Position numbers and translations under genes: made by a program | Assembly (NCBI GenBank): GCA_037576215.1 | Contig: JBANDB010000006.1 | Coordinates: 62,001-126,000, forward strand | Length of the DNA stretch: 64,000 nucleotides | Direction of reading: 5' to 3' | Source: Armillaria gallica | Taxonomy: Eukaryota; Basidiomycota; Agaricomycetes; Agaricales; Physalacriaceae | Notes under the pieces: model-generated | Seen by the model: only the letters and a program-made list of their open reading frames with translations | Told to the model about the DNA's origin: nothing | Database searches by the model: none | Part shown: piece by piece, positions 12,072 to 24,109 of the stretch | How positions within the stretch are numbered: the first letter of the stretch is position 1 | Layout of the letters: each line of letters starts with the position of its first letter

Positions 12072-13683
12072 ACTCGACAGTGGAGGGAAGTTGACATCAG
12101 ACAATAGCACGTCCTCGCAACTATTAAAGGACTCTCCAACGATGCCATATTAAGTATAGGCAAAGATCAACTGCAAATACATTTGAGACTTGGTCGTCAC
12201 TTGACAGAGAGGCTAAGTGAAAAATCGCGGATCCAAGACACGAGTTCTTGTTCAAATGTTGTTTTCTGAGACAGGGAGGTTCGGTCCGGGCGGCATGCGG
12301 GCATTCTTTGAGTCACCGAGGGCACAAGCCGCGGCATCGCCGCGGCAAGTGGGGTATCCCACTCAAGTTTTACCTGGTAGCCGCCGCCGCAGGCTCCCTC
12401 TATACGTCCGTATGTCCTTTGGGATCGATATTTCCGCGACATGGTTTGACCCTCGGTACGTTGAATGACAAATATTTCATGACACCCTGACCTTTTCTTA
12501 GTCGTCGTATTTCTCCCCTGAGTAACGTGTCTCGTCTTTTGCATTCTACGCGCGAACGCGAGACGCACCATCGGCGGAGTTTCCCTACACCCTGAGGACC
12601 AGGGTTTTTCTGGTATGGAATTACCTTGACCAGTCTATGTACTTTGAGGGAATCGGATTCTAGTTCGTATAAATCTCAGCATCGATTCCGGCGAAAGCTG
12701 TACCACAGAGCCGAAAGCAAAGGTCTCTCCATCAGGCTCCGTAGTGCAGTAGAATTGTATTAGGTTCTATTAAGAACAGCGGAGACGCTATTTCTAAGCG
12801 AGTCGAATCCTGCTTCTAAGAAAGCCTCGTAACCTAGAAGGAAGCTCGATTAGTACTCAGGAAACGCTAGAAAGTAATTAATCGTGAAATCAGGATTGCA
12901 TACGGTTGATCTCATACTACCCCTACTATAGCCAAGCCCCGCACGCCGTGCTGCCGCCTGAACCATCATTCGATGCGAAAGCAGAAATCGTGCGCAATCG
13001 CAACGCGATGTAAGACTCTGCCTTTGCCGGCGGGCCATGAATCTCGAGGACCACGCCAGCCAACTAACAAAGAGTCGTGAAAATGTTGGTCCAGCCTTAC
13101 AATAAACATCTCGGGAAACGCATGAGAATGTATTGGGAATTTAGACACTTTCGGGCTCGGGCGGTCGCAAACGCGGGTTCTTTCTACCAGTAAGAGGCTC
13201 GACCCTTTTACTAGAACATCATGGAGGGAGCTATGGAAGGCCACGCTCACCTCAGATCCAGCTTGGTAGTCTCGTAGACGGGTCCCATACGCTGCTGCCG
13301 ATGTGGTATTGTAGCCACAGAAACGAAATACTTGGCCCGAGCCGAGCCGGCGGGCGGTTCAGTGACCTGTCTGAGTGAGTGCGGGTAACGGACACCAAAT
13401 ATAGGAAGCTTACCTTACGCTCCTTCACCTTCTAACCTGCTTCGGTGCTGTCCGTGATCACTGTACTTCGAATAAGAAACCAGCATAACGTGAAATGCGC
13501 CACAGAGCACTCTGAACGATGATAATTTGCCTGGAAGCTTTCTTATAGCATATGCTTGTTCGTGGCAACGCGCGAGATGTCAGAAAGATAGCGCTCAGCC
13601 GCTATGGAAGTAGCACCGACAATGAGCCTTGAAGCTTATCGCAAGAGGTAGTAATCCTAGGTCCTTTTCTGGTCCGTTTCGAT
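12072..13683. other. Intergenic region without an assignable gene
   Basis: About 1.6 kb upstream of DUF6534 paralogue B. Open frames up to about 120 codons occur near 12200-12570, but none has a family signature or splice-supported continuation. The region borders the helicase relic and may be decayed sequence. Confidence 0.4.
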
Positions 13684-14290
13684 TCACGCTCCAAAAAAAA
13701 TGGCGTACTCTTTCAGAACAGTGAGCCAGATTCTAGCATTGCCAGAGAGTCGTCCGTGTAACGGGAGAAAATGGTGTTTGCATCTTGAATAAGGCTTCTT
13801 CTGAATAGGAGCGCTTTGCTGTTGCCCGGCGTCTGGCGAAGTGAAGTACTTTATATCAGCCTGCGGAACATACATTAGTTTTGGACCCAGAAAAGACGAA
13901 TGCGATCGTACATCTACCAAAAAATTCCTCTCTCGAGCATCGGCTACAATCTGCGTCCAGAACCTGTCACTGCTCTCGAGGGTCGGTACATGTCCCACAA
14001 TGAAGACGCTGGATTTGGCTCGGGCTAACGCAACATTTATTCGTCTTACATCTGTCCAGAGTTCATATAGACACATCAAAATCAAGTGATGAGAACGTAC
14101 CAGCCAAAAATCCTACGCTCTTTACCCCCGGTCCAGCCCTCACACGAAAGTTACGATCACGTCCTTCTCTTGCCTCTGAAAGCCGTCAACTGTGTTGAAA
14201 GCTACCTATTGGAAGTCCCAAGCTATCCAAAAGCGAGAGTGATGGCAGTACTGGCACAGAGTCAAGGTCCCAGCGGAACGTAGCGAAAGC
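13684..14290 (-). pseudogene. Remnant of a SEN1/UPF1-like superfamily 1 RNA helicase (C-terminal motifs V-VI)
   Basis: The minus strand reads TVDGFQRQEKDVI (motif V, normally VDGFQGQEKD), then RAGPGVKSVGFLA, a GT-AG intron (about 14054-14103), and DVRRINVALARAKSSVFIVGH (motif VI; family consensus has T for the A after L). WTQIVADARERN follows. Motif V and the following block lie in different frames (a 1-nt shift near 14140) with a stop between them. The Walker A, DEAA and other upstream helicase motifs are absent: the gene next upstream is an unrelated caspase-like protein. This is therefore a truncated, frameshifted relic of a Sen1-type helicase tail, not a working gene. The last about 45 codons no longer align with anything recognisable. 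Confidence 0.7.
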
Positions 14291-14445
14291 ATCCTGCCGC
14301 CAACCATGATCTATTATGTAATGCGTGAACGTGCATTTTGTTCGACTGTTTTGCCATGCATATTGATATAGGAAGCTCGCTGTACAAAACGCATGAGGTA
14401 TCACAAAACAACTGTAAAGAATAGTTATAGAGTCTGTTGAAATAT

Positions 14446-15621
14446 TCAAACCACCACATCGCCGTACGCTGATACAATTGCTCCGGCTGCGACTGCCTCA
14501 TCCCACTGCTTTTCATCAACAGGCGTTCCTCCAGCAGCCTTCCACAACTTTGCCAACCAATACGCAGGCTCCTGCCACTGACCCTTTGCTGGGGTTACAA
14601 CGGAAACATCGCATTTTCCCAATTTGCGAGCCTCTTCAATTAACTTCCTGTCGACGGGCCCACCGGTCATCAATGGATCAACGGTATCCTTCCACCCCAT
14701 CGTCTCTGCAATAACCCGAGCGCGCTCTCGCAGAGCTTCGTGCTTTCGGAGGATCACCAATGGTTTCTTGTGCGGTATAGAGCGAATGAAATCCTGTTTT
14801 TCACCTCCAGCGAGGAACCAGAGAGCGTACTGGATGGTGTGAAGGTTTGACGCAACAGTACTAAGACCTTGATCCTTGATGCTAAGTGACAGCGCTTTCA
14901 TCTCCGCCTCCTCACTCGGGGTCCACAGCGAATCGTCCTCAGGAATACTGTCGTTGACAGGTTCGACAGCAGGAATCGACGTAGTTATTCCAGGACTGGG
15001 CATAGCAACACCTGAATTGCTATAGTGTTCCGCCAGCAAAGCGCTGATAAAAATGCTGCCTCGAAATTGATCAAATGCGGGAGCTACGACCGAAGTAGAC
15101 TGTTCATCAGCTGCTGCTGCCACCAATTCCCAACTATCGCTCTTCCAAAGGCTTGAATAGCATGCATTCGATACCACGAGAACCTTTCCCTTGCAAAGGT
15201 CGACGAACTTTTCGAGTGCCCCTTTTGTCAAGATATCCTCTCCGGCAAGGAAATTTCCCTCGGAATCACCATAGCCGCAAAGTATGATGACCAGGGACTC
15301 TCCTTCCTCAATAGTCGGGACAATGTTGCGTATGGCGTAAAGAGCCTCGGCTGCAAGCGTAGCAGGTTTAGCCGTCCTTATGTCAATGGCTTCCGGATAG
15401 TCCAAGCGAAACGGATGCCCTAGACCATTTTGAGTTCCACGAGAAAAGCTGCGAAGTCGATCTTCAGATATACAGGTCATGAGAACAGGAGGCGGAGACA
15501 AAGGCGAGGGAGTCCGAGTGCAATGCAATAGAATTAGAGAATCGATTATCTGACATTGGTCCAGACTGATGGATTCTTCGTTTGAGTTAACGCCAAGGAT
15601 AGCAAGAACCTGCGATGGCAT
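14446..15621 (-). CDS. Caspase-fold (peptidase clan CD-like) protein, probably catalytically inactive
   Basis: One uninterrupted exon of 391 residues from the ATG at 15621. Residues about 60-220 follow a caspase-like alpha/beta fold found in many agaricomycete proteins. A strand LVIILCGYG occupies the position where the family has H-G, and KVLVVSNACYSSLW carries the Cys of the catalytic dyad. FRGSIFISALLAEH and a C-terminal GTPVDEKQWDEAVAAG follow. The His-Gly of the dyad is Tyr-Gly here, so normal cysteine-peptidase chemistry is unlikely. The assignment rests on motif spacing, not on a known orthologue. The lack of introns is unusual among its neighbours. Confidence 0.6.
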   Translation of the reverse strand: MPSQVLAILGVNSNEESISLDQCQIIDSLILLHCTRTPSPLSPPPVLMTCISEDRLRSFSRGTQNGLGHPFRLDYPEAIDIRTAKPATLAAEALYAIRNIVPTIEEGESLVIILCGYGDSEGNFLAGEDILTKGALEKFVDLCKGKVLVVSNACYSSLWKSDSWELVAAAADEQSTSVVAPAFDQFRGSIFISALLAEHYSNSGVAMPSPGITTSIPAVEPVNDSIPEDDSLWTPSEEAEMKALSLSIKDQGLSTVASNLHTIQYALWFLAGGEKQDFIRSIPHKKPLVILRKHEALRERARVIAETMGWKDTVDPLMTGGPVDRKLIEEARKLGKCDVSVVTPAKGQWQEPAYWLAKLWKAAGGTPVDEKQWDEAVAAGAIVSAYGDVVV

Positions 15622-16040
15622 GATAGAAATGAAATCGAGGTTGGGTAGTTGTTTGAAAGGTCGTGGTTGGAGTCTAAGAGAGTCTAAGTCTTAGACGTCA
15701 GCTTCCCGACTTGCATATTTGAAGGCACGTGATGAGATCAAAATTTCATGTGATAATCAACAGTGATACATTAGCCCGGAGGTACCACGCTTTAAGGTTA
15801 TATTTATGTAAATGATACAGTTTCCCTGTGTACTTATGGGCGCATTTAGCATTCGAGTAACAAGGATCCAGCGTGGTATACTCAGGTAAAGTCAAGCGCT
15901 CCTTCAGATTACAGCAGGCTCTTGAAATCTCCCTTAGAATGCAGAGTTGCGAGGTGAACACTACCACCAACACTAAATATTACAGCTTAAATAGATTGTC
16001 CAAAATTACACGGAGAAGATATTTTAGAACAGATCGTCAT
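15622..16040. other. Intergenic spacer between the caspase-like gene and SMC4
   Basis: About 420 bp forming the promoter of the caspase-like gene and the 3' flank of SMC4, both on the minus strand. No other feature was seen. Confidence 0.4.
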
Positions 16041-19000
16041 CTACTGCGTCCTCGAGTGCACAAGGGCCTTGTTATCGATGGATATACCTGTGAACGAAAA
16101 ATCATCAAAAAAGGTCAGAAGGGATGTCCAAGACGAGACACTCACTTTGCGTAGCATTGTTCGTCTTGTAAATTCCAATGAGGCGTTGACTGAGCTCGAA
16201 CATGTCGTTCCTGCGCAACTCATGAATTATCACCCAAAGCAGTAAACCAGCAAACTCACCGCAGAGAGATAATGATGAACTGCGCGTTCTTCGTCCGGTC
16301 TTTGATATAATTGGCAACGATAGACACATTACGGAAGTCAAGCGCCGCATCAATTTCGTCCATGAAATATAGAGGCGTAGGCTAAACACTGTCAGCCAAT
16401 GTGAAAATCCGCGAAGAGCAACGTACCTTGAATACATGGAGTGCAAACACCAAGGCAAGCGAGCTGAGCGTCTTCTCACCGCCAGACAAGTTGGATATAT
16501 TCTTCCAGCTCTTTTTCGGAGGCATGACGCTGAAAATGATGCCCTCGGAGAAAGGATCCATGCTGTCCACTAGCTCCAGCTCGGCGTTGCCTCCAAGAGT
16601 GATCATCTAGGGACGACTCGAGGTCAACAGAGGCCCAGAAAGGAAGATGAAAGTATTCACCTGATACATCTCTTTTAACTTCAAAGAGATCAGATTGAAC
16701 CCTGACATAAACTCGTCGAGTCGCTGCTTCCGTAGACGATCATACTCAGCCTTCTGCTTGTCACGTTCTTGGGTGACAAGTTCGACATCGCTAGCACGAG
16801 AGAAGAACTCCTCTTCCTTCTCTTTGTACTCATCTAAGACACTTAGATTGGGCTGGGGCTTCGAGAGTTTCTCTACAGTGAAACTTGGTCAGCGTACATC
16901 CAAAGAAGTTTCATTGCACTGACCCTCAAGCAGCTGAATATCAGCGACCATATCCCGCTTACGGAATTGGACCAGCTCCTCGTTGCTATAGATATGAAGC
17001 TGGGTCCTGGGATCCTCGTCACCATCATCACCGCCTTCAGGATCAGACTTAACACTGTGAGCGCGACTGCGGCGATTTGAACTCGGCTGCCGAGAACCTT
17101 CACGACTCTCGTCAGCTTTGCTATCGCCTTCCTCGTTCTCGTCATCGTCGTCGTCATCGTCGTCATCGTAATCACTAGAGCCGACGTAAGAATCCCATCA
17201 CAGTAAGAAATGATGAACGACGTACTCAATTTCTTCCAACTGGAGTTCGTCATGCTTCTCTTGCCAGTGAATGATGTAACCTTCATTCTCCTGGAAGGCT
17301 TCCTTCGCAACTTGGGCCTTGTGCTTCAGTTCGGCCTGTGAACGAAAACTTGTTTGTCAGCGCCAATAGAAACCTGATGAGACAGAATTCATACCTCTCG
17401 TTGAATAAAGCCCTGAACCAACTCAAGTGTCTCATCCAGCTCCTCTTTGAGTTTCTGAAGGTCCTCCGCCATGGTCTCTTCAGCTTCCTTGGCTTTTGCG
17501 ACGTTGGCGCTCAGGTTAGCCACATACTCCCTCACTTCCTTGAGCTCGCCGTCCAATTTCTCCAACTCCTCCTCGAACTCTTTCTGCGAAACGATATTGG
17601 TATCGAGTGATGCCGTCAGCCGAGCAACATCGTTCTGCGCCCTCTTCTTGGCAACCTCGGCTTTGGTGATTTCATCGTTGGCGAGGCCGAGGTGAAGCTT
17701 AATGCCGTCAACCTTGGAGCGTTGCGCGAGGAGTTTCGCCCCTCCTATCTCAAGAATCTTCTTTTCGAGGTCTTTAATAGCAGCTTCGATCGTGCTTGAC
17801 CGCTCTTGCAACTTTTTAAGGTCCGCGGTGTAGGTAGCAATGTCCTTCTCAAGTTTGGCGATGCGAGTCATGTCACCATCATCAGGTTTGCTCTGGGCCC
17901 TTTGGAAAGAAAACGGTTAACATGATATCCACTCGGCTTAGAAGGGATACACACTTTAGCTCACGAACACGTTTATCAGCATCAGCTATACGCTTCTTCC
18001 CATTCTCGATATCCATGCCCAACTTCTCAAAGGACAAATCAATCTCTGGTCCCACCTTTAGCAGACGATCGCGATCAGTCTCTGCTTCACGGCTTTCTTG
18101 AGTGGCAAGCTCCAGCTGCTTCCTCGCTTCCTCACTTTCACGTTCGTAATTTTTGAGAACCTCTGGGCGGACTGCTTCGGCAGCGAATTTGGAACTCATG
18201 CCACCTCGGGCTGGCTGGCCTCCTCCCCCCATGGCACCACTCATATCTATGAGCTGACCAGACAAAGTAACGACGCGATATCGTCTGCTACCGAAGGCGA
18301 TACGGTTGGCCTGTTCCATATCCTTCGCCACAAGTGTCTCGCCTACGCCCTTGTAAAACGCGGGGGCGAATTTCGGATCCTTGGGAGTGATGAGGTCAAA
18401 TAGCCTCGGCACATTCTCGGGTGTCGGCTTTTTGCTCATGTCGGGTTTGCCAAGTTTCTCTAGCACCAAGATCGAAGTACGACCTGCATTTTGCGACCGC
18501 AGATGTTCGATGCAGGCTTGGCCTTGTTCAACTTTGTCGACGACCATGAAGTTCAAGTTGCCACAGGCGGTGGTGACAGCAACGTCGTATTTATCGTCTG
18601 CGATCTTGCCAAGATTTCCTAGCCGGCCCTACGATACCACAGTGAACAAGGTCACAGAAGGGAAAAGAGATATTATATCTTACATGGAAGCTATGAACGC
18701 GTCCTTGCTCCGAGAATCGGGTCAGACACTCAAGCACTCGATTCTGAGTCCGACTTTCAGCTTGAGATGACTTGGCTTCGTCAACCTTTTGACGAGTCGA
18801 CGTTGCTTTCGCTCGACAAGATTGTATATTAGCTTGCGCTTCCTAAGAAGATGGTTAGCTGACACCATTCGTCGCACAGGTTCAACATACCTGATAACGT
18901 TTCTCTGCAGCTCGAAGCTCATTCTGGGCCTGAGCCTTACGTTGACGCAACTGCCCCTGCTCTTGAACCTGGTTTGAAAGGAAATAAGATTATCGAAGTG

Positions 19001-21713
19001 CTAGAAACAGAATAAAATGTGATTATACCTTCGCGGTTTGATCTTTGTGCAATTCTGCCAAAGATTCTTCTGCATCCTTGCTTAGATCCTTGATACGTTC
19101 CGCCTTCTGGACAAGGGCGTCCCGCTCGCTCGTGGCAACATCGATTTCGGCTTGTTTGGCATTGAGTTTAGTCGTCCAAGGTTGGAGTTCCTTCTGCTTG
19201 GCCTCTATCTGATCGTGGAAAACTTGGGTCTTGTCTAATAATCACAGTTATCAAAAATGAGGGAAGAAAGGAGGTCAACAAAGGGCACACCTTTGAGTCC
19301 TTCGGTAATGCTTTCAAGAACTTTCTCTTCTTCGAGCAATGACGCCTCATATTTCTCCACGTTGCTCTTCTCCTTCTTCATCTTCTGACTACTCTCCTCA
19401 ATAGCCCGACTCGCGCTGGTCTTCGCGGCAGTTTCCTAGAGCAACATATTAGGAGTCGAGAGTAATAAAAAACACTGTCACGCACCTCTGTGATGGTCTT
19501 CGTCACCTTCTTCAGCTTGGTACTGGCATGCTTCCTACGTTCCTTAAGGCCAATCTCGCGTTTTTCGTGCTCCTGCAGATCCTTGTTTGCAGCGGCAGCC
19601 GCTTTTTGGACCTCCTTCAAAGAAGTGAGAACCATGCTAAGACAAGTCAGGTGAAGCACCTACTGCATATGCGGCTTCACGTTCCTTGTAGTGCGTTCGA
19701 AGTTGTTCTAGATGTTTACGATCGTTGGCATTGCGTTCAGTTTCGGCGAGGACGGCCGCGTCGCATTTGTCCTAGAGCGCATTCACCATGTTTAGATGTC
19801 ATAAAACGTCGGTGAAGGCACTCACCATCTCGGCGCGCAGAGCCTCTTCCTTGCCGAAAGCCTGGGCGAGATACCATTGCCACAACCTTGATTGAGCCCT
19901 GATATGCTCGTTCACGAGTTTCTTCCAAGCTATGGCCTCCTTCCGCTTCTCATCCAAGGAGTTCTTCTCTTTCTCAACAATCCGAAGGCGGTTCATCTTG
20001 TCTGACCTCTTCTCTTGCAGCTCGTCCACCTTTTGAAGAGCCTCGTCGATGCCTTCCTTATATTTAGAAGTGCCTATGATATCCTCGAGATACTCGAGAA
20101 GTCCTTCTTCGTGTTCCGTGCCTTTGGGCTTCATCTGAGCAATTGACTCAACCTCACCCTATCAATAAGAAACATGAGTTACGCAGTCACCTAAAAGCGC
20201 GGAGAACAGACCTGAAGAATCAGGAATCGATTGTGGTCCAGATCTATGCCGCGGCCTTTGAGCAAAGACTGAACCTCTTTGAAGTTACTTGTCCGTCCGT
20301 TGATCCTGTAAACACTGTTATTCGACTTGAATGCCTGACGACTAACGATAAGATCGGTATCAGGTATAACTTCATAGTCGTCGGGGCCGGGCTATGCGAA
20401 TCATTAGGTGGATGTTTCTCCTCAGGAAGCGTCACATACTAGATCCAAGATATCGCGGAAATGAACTTCAACGCTGCATTCGTCTAAGTCTGGGTACCGA
20501 TCCGAGTTATGAATAAGCTCGGAAAGTTTCCCTTGCCTCATTTTCGTTGCGCGATATCCAAAGACGAAAAGTAGGGCATCGATAGTATTAGACTTTCCAG
20601 AACCATTGGGGCCCACAATCGAAGAGAAAGACTGCAGGAGGCGTTAGACCTGAGAAAAGAGCGCATGAAACTGAGATAAACCTTATGAAAAGGACCAATT
20701 TCCTGCCGGCCGGCGTAACTCTTGAAATTCACCAATGCCATTTTGTGAATGACGAGACGCTTCTGAGGACCCTGCGGCTCTTCTAGTTGCGTTACCGGAG
20801 CGTGGGAAGCAGGAGGAGCTCTGGAAATCTGGTCCAAAAGAGATCCTTCTGCCTCAGCAGTCCTCACTCCCGCAGGCATACTAGGGGCACGGGACGATGA
20901 AGGCTTCTTGGACATGTCTTCGTCAACATCGGGCTGCTGAGACGGGGTGGGGGAGCGGACTCGGGCAAATTTCACGACCTCTTCCTCCTCTTCCTCCTCC
21001 GCTATATTTTCGACAATAGGTTTTGAAGAACGCCGAGAGGACGGCGGATTACCGATAGACTTCCGACTATGACCATCGGGTGCGTCTTCTGCGGGCGAGT
21101 CCATTGCACGTTCGTCATCGTGGTCTTCGTGGGTGGCACGGCGGGACCGGCGCGCAGCTGGCTTGGTGGATTTCGCGGCTGATTTGAGGACTGGCTTCAC
21201 ATCTTCTTCCTCGCTATGGACAGCGGCCGACTCGGATGCTCGGGAACGCGAGGCTCTCGTAGGCGCGCGAGACGGCGGCTTGGCACTGGAGCCTCGTGCT
21301 GTCCTGCGAGTCGGCTGAGCCTGTCCATCGACCTCCATCTTCGCATTGTTACTCTTCTTCGCCAAGCCAGCACCAGCCCTTCCTTTACGTTTTGGCAGTT
21401 CCTCTTCACTCTCTTCTCCTGACGAATGCTCCAAAGATGGCCTGGCCTTCTTTACCGGTGGTGGATCAGACTCGTCTCTTTCATCGTCCGATTCTGGAAC
21501 ATCTTGAAGAGAGCTCTTGGAGCGAACGGAAGCGCGAGACTTGGTGGATGGGCGCGCCGATGTACTCCTGCGAGATCTGGATGATTGGTTCTCCTTTTCC
21601 TCGGTGTCTGCATTGTTGACTTCAGTGGGCCTCTTGCGTTTCAATGGTGCTGGATCTGCCTTGACGACGGGTTCTACGGATGCCCGGGTGCGAGAGGAGC
21701 GTCGGGGAGGCAT
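16041..21713 (-). CDS. SMC4: Condensin subunit SMC4
   Basis: A gene of about 17 exons with start ATG at 21713 and stop at 16041. A basic, Ser/Arg-rich N-terminal extension of about 340 residues precedes the head, LVIHKMALVNFKSYAG. Walker A is GPNGSGKSNTIDALLF (about 20565-20615). The insert RQAFKSNNSVYRING...RGIDLDHNRFLILQGEVESIAQMKPKG is diagnostic for SMC4. Long coiled coils flank the hinge (about 18200-18630, YDVAVTTACGNLNFMVVD...LSGQLIDMSGAMGGGG). The C-terminal head has the signature NLSGGEKTLSSLALVFALH (about 16440-16500) and Walker B FMDEIDAALDFRN, ending TQSISIDNKALVHSRTQ. With SMC2 it forms the ATPase core of condensin for mitotic chromosome compaction. An acidic Asp run (about 17100-17165) lies in the second coil. 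The gene appears intact. Confidence 0.95.
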
Positions 21714-22127
21714 GGGCCTTCGATGGTGGTGGCCGTCTAGTTGGTTGATTTGCGATGATCTGCGACGCGTCGATGTCACGCAGCACGCGACATGTCACAG
21801 TCACACGTATTGGTTCGCAAAAAGCTGCAGAAACTGAGAAAGGCACCGTAGAACTGGACAGGGCAATAAAACTCTGGCAAAACTCAGGAAAATCAGATTT
21901 CTTGACATCGTACCGGATACATGCTAAAGGGCATCCAAACAACTACGGCAACAGTTCAGACACTCGAATGTCAACACCTCTATGATCTAATCTATCTAGG
22001 TAGACGTTGTACGTGATTCATCGTGTTTGTTAATACAAGAGACCTAAAAGATACTGCCAGAGAGCTATCAGTATTGCAGACAGGTGATGGGTCGAAAGAG
22101 ACCCACCATCAGAGCAATATATGAATC
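21714..22127. other. Intergenic spacer between SMC4 and the phosphotransferase gene
   Basis: About 410 bp holding the SMC4 promoter and the 3' end of the next minus-strand gene. Nothing else was recognised. Confidence 0.4.
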
Positions 22128-23877
22128 TCACACCTTCTTTTCCTTGGTAGTATCTCTCCAGATCCCAGCAGCATCCTTCTTGCGCACGGTGAAACAAGCA
22201 ATACCCATGTAGTTCGTGATGTCGTTGATGACCAACGTACAGAAACGTCCGTAGGTAAACAGTGATATGGCCAATGTTCCGTATACAAACCAAGCCGTAC
22301 TCCCATGAGAATACTGGATGATGGGCGGCCTGTCAAAGAGAGGGGTCAAAGACGGAACGAAGAGTGTAAGATCAGCAGTGAGTGGCGTTACCTTCCGAAG
22401 AGTCGGGGAAGATTGGCATCTATTGCCCCGATAATACTCCATATCCACATCCAATCCCAGACGGGGAATGGTGTGCTCGTAACATGGGCCAGGATCATCC
22501 GCCCTACTTGATGGGCGAACTGGAGACCCCAGGCACACAAAAACGGTACAAACAGGCTCGAGTTGATAATGGCAGAACTGTAGTATGCAGGGTATGATAG
22601 CCAGGCTATTTGTATAGCAGCGGCAATGGGGTATGGCAATAGAAACAGTAGCGGCCGAAGAGTGGATTTCCCAGTTCCTTTCATCGCTCGTCGAACATTG
22701 AGATAGCTAGGCCGCGTCAGAACCAGTAAATGCAGAAGCGAACAGCATACCTAGAAACAATGTTGAACGCCAGACCAAAGGCAGCGAACACCATAAACGA
22801 TTCGTTGAGTCCGACATTAGGTATCTTGGAAAACAGCGGAAGGTGCTCAAGGTGTAAAAAGGTCAGAATGCCCTGGTCCCAGAACGATGGTCCTGCATGA
22901 AATATGAGAGCTTGTTGTCGCCGAGCAGATATGAATTTACCAAAGAAGCCAGTTATGATGTAAATGGTAACGATCATCAAGATGCCTTCAACCGGACCAG
23001 AGAAGACGCCAAGGTAAAGTTGACCTGACGCGAATCAGATAAATTTGAGTAACGAGCGGCGAGGATTTACCAGTATGATACTCTTCCCATGTAGTCAGAT
23101 AGAAGTTAGCCAGGGTTGCAACTTGGGACGCGACAGTCCACCGCGAGCGTCCCAGATTCATGGCCTGCGCGCAAATGATGACTTCCAACTGGCAACAATT
23201 TCAAAAAGGGGCGAAGGTGACAGTCTAAGATCTTACCGTGGTATTGAGAGCGTCACATCCTACGGAAGGAATGAGAATCAGTCGGAATAGATGCAATTCA
23301 ACGCGCACCGTGATCGAACATTTCCCCCAGTGGACCCGCCATTCCAGTCCTTCGTGCTTGTTTTCTGGTCCAGATTTGAGTGCGAGTATAATCCAAAGGG
23401 CACGACGCACCCGTCAATGGCATCGAAGCTCTGATAAAGAAAGAGACCTATCCCCCACCTGGAATGACGTCAGACCTAGGAAGCGCAGGGAGGAAATAGC
23501 ACTTGCGTAAAATATATCCAGGATGGCAGGGGAGTAGCACCACCCTTTTCCGTCAAATAAGCAGGATCATAATATATCATCGTTAAAAAGTTCATGAAGA
23601 CTATGCATAGTCCGGAAAGCGTAATCTAGAATAGTGGTTGTATTTAGATATTCAGGCGAACAAATTTCCTAGTACTGACCGTGTTTGGCGCAACGGTCAT
23701 AGGCCACAGCGTGACGAACCAATTCCAGAACGGGTTCAAGACATATCGAGAAACCAAGGATCTATACCAGCAGTCAAGGTGAATTCGGAAGGATGATGAC
23801 GAGTACACCAACTTGTCTACACCTCTGTACGTGTATTTTTTCAGGTTTTCAAGCGACTGTTGCGGAAGGTAGCCCAT
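22128..23877 (-). CDS. sn-1,2-diacylglycerol choline/ethanolamine phosphotransferase
   Basis: A multi-exon gene starting MGYLPQQSLENLKKYTYRG and ending ACFTVRKKDAAG...TTKEKKV. It carries the CDP-alcohol phosphotransferase signature: DGKQARRTG followed by GEMFDHGCDALNTT, with the spaced Asp residues of the active site. About eight membrane helices follow, and the conserved AHVTSTPFP...DANLPRLFGR and VINDITNYMGIA blocks are those of CPT1/EPT1. The enzyme transfers phosphocholine or phosphoethanolamine from its CDP form to diacylglycerol in the ER or Golgi, the last step of the Kennedy pathway. One intron (23459-23506) has to use a GC donor, because the preceding TTTAC must join G-TGG-GGG to give the conserved WGIGLFLYQSFDAIDG. 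CPT1 and EPT1 specificity cannot be separated by eye. Confidence 0.9.
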
Positions 23878-24109
23878 GTCAATGCGCCTCTTCTAGCATG
23901 CACCGGGTACTTCAGAGGCGCAGAGGTCCTAGGCGAGTAAAACAGACGACAGTGATTGGGCGAAAACCGGTGGAGTGGAAAAAAAAAATCACGCCAATCG
24001 GCTTGTTTATTTCGGTGGCCATCGGTACCTATCTACGGTCCGGACATCCGACGCACGTTGTTCCGAGGGCCAGTGGGATCCGAGTTTAACATCACTTCGA
24101 GTCGTCCGG

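Noticed and set aside
17095..17165. GAC/GAT repeat as a microsatellite of interest
   Set aside because: It encodes an acidic loop in the SMC4 coil and stays in frame, and is ordinary for SMC proteins.
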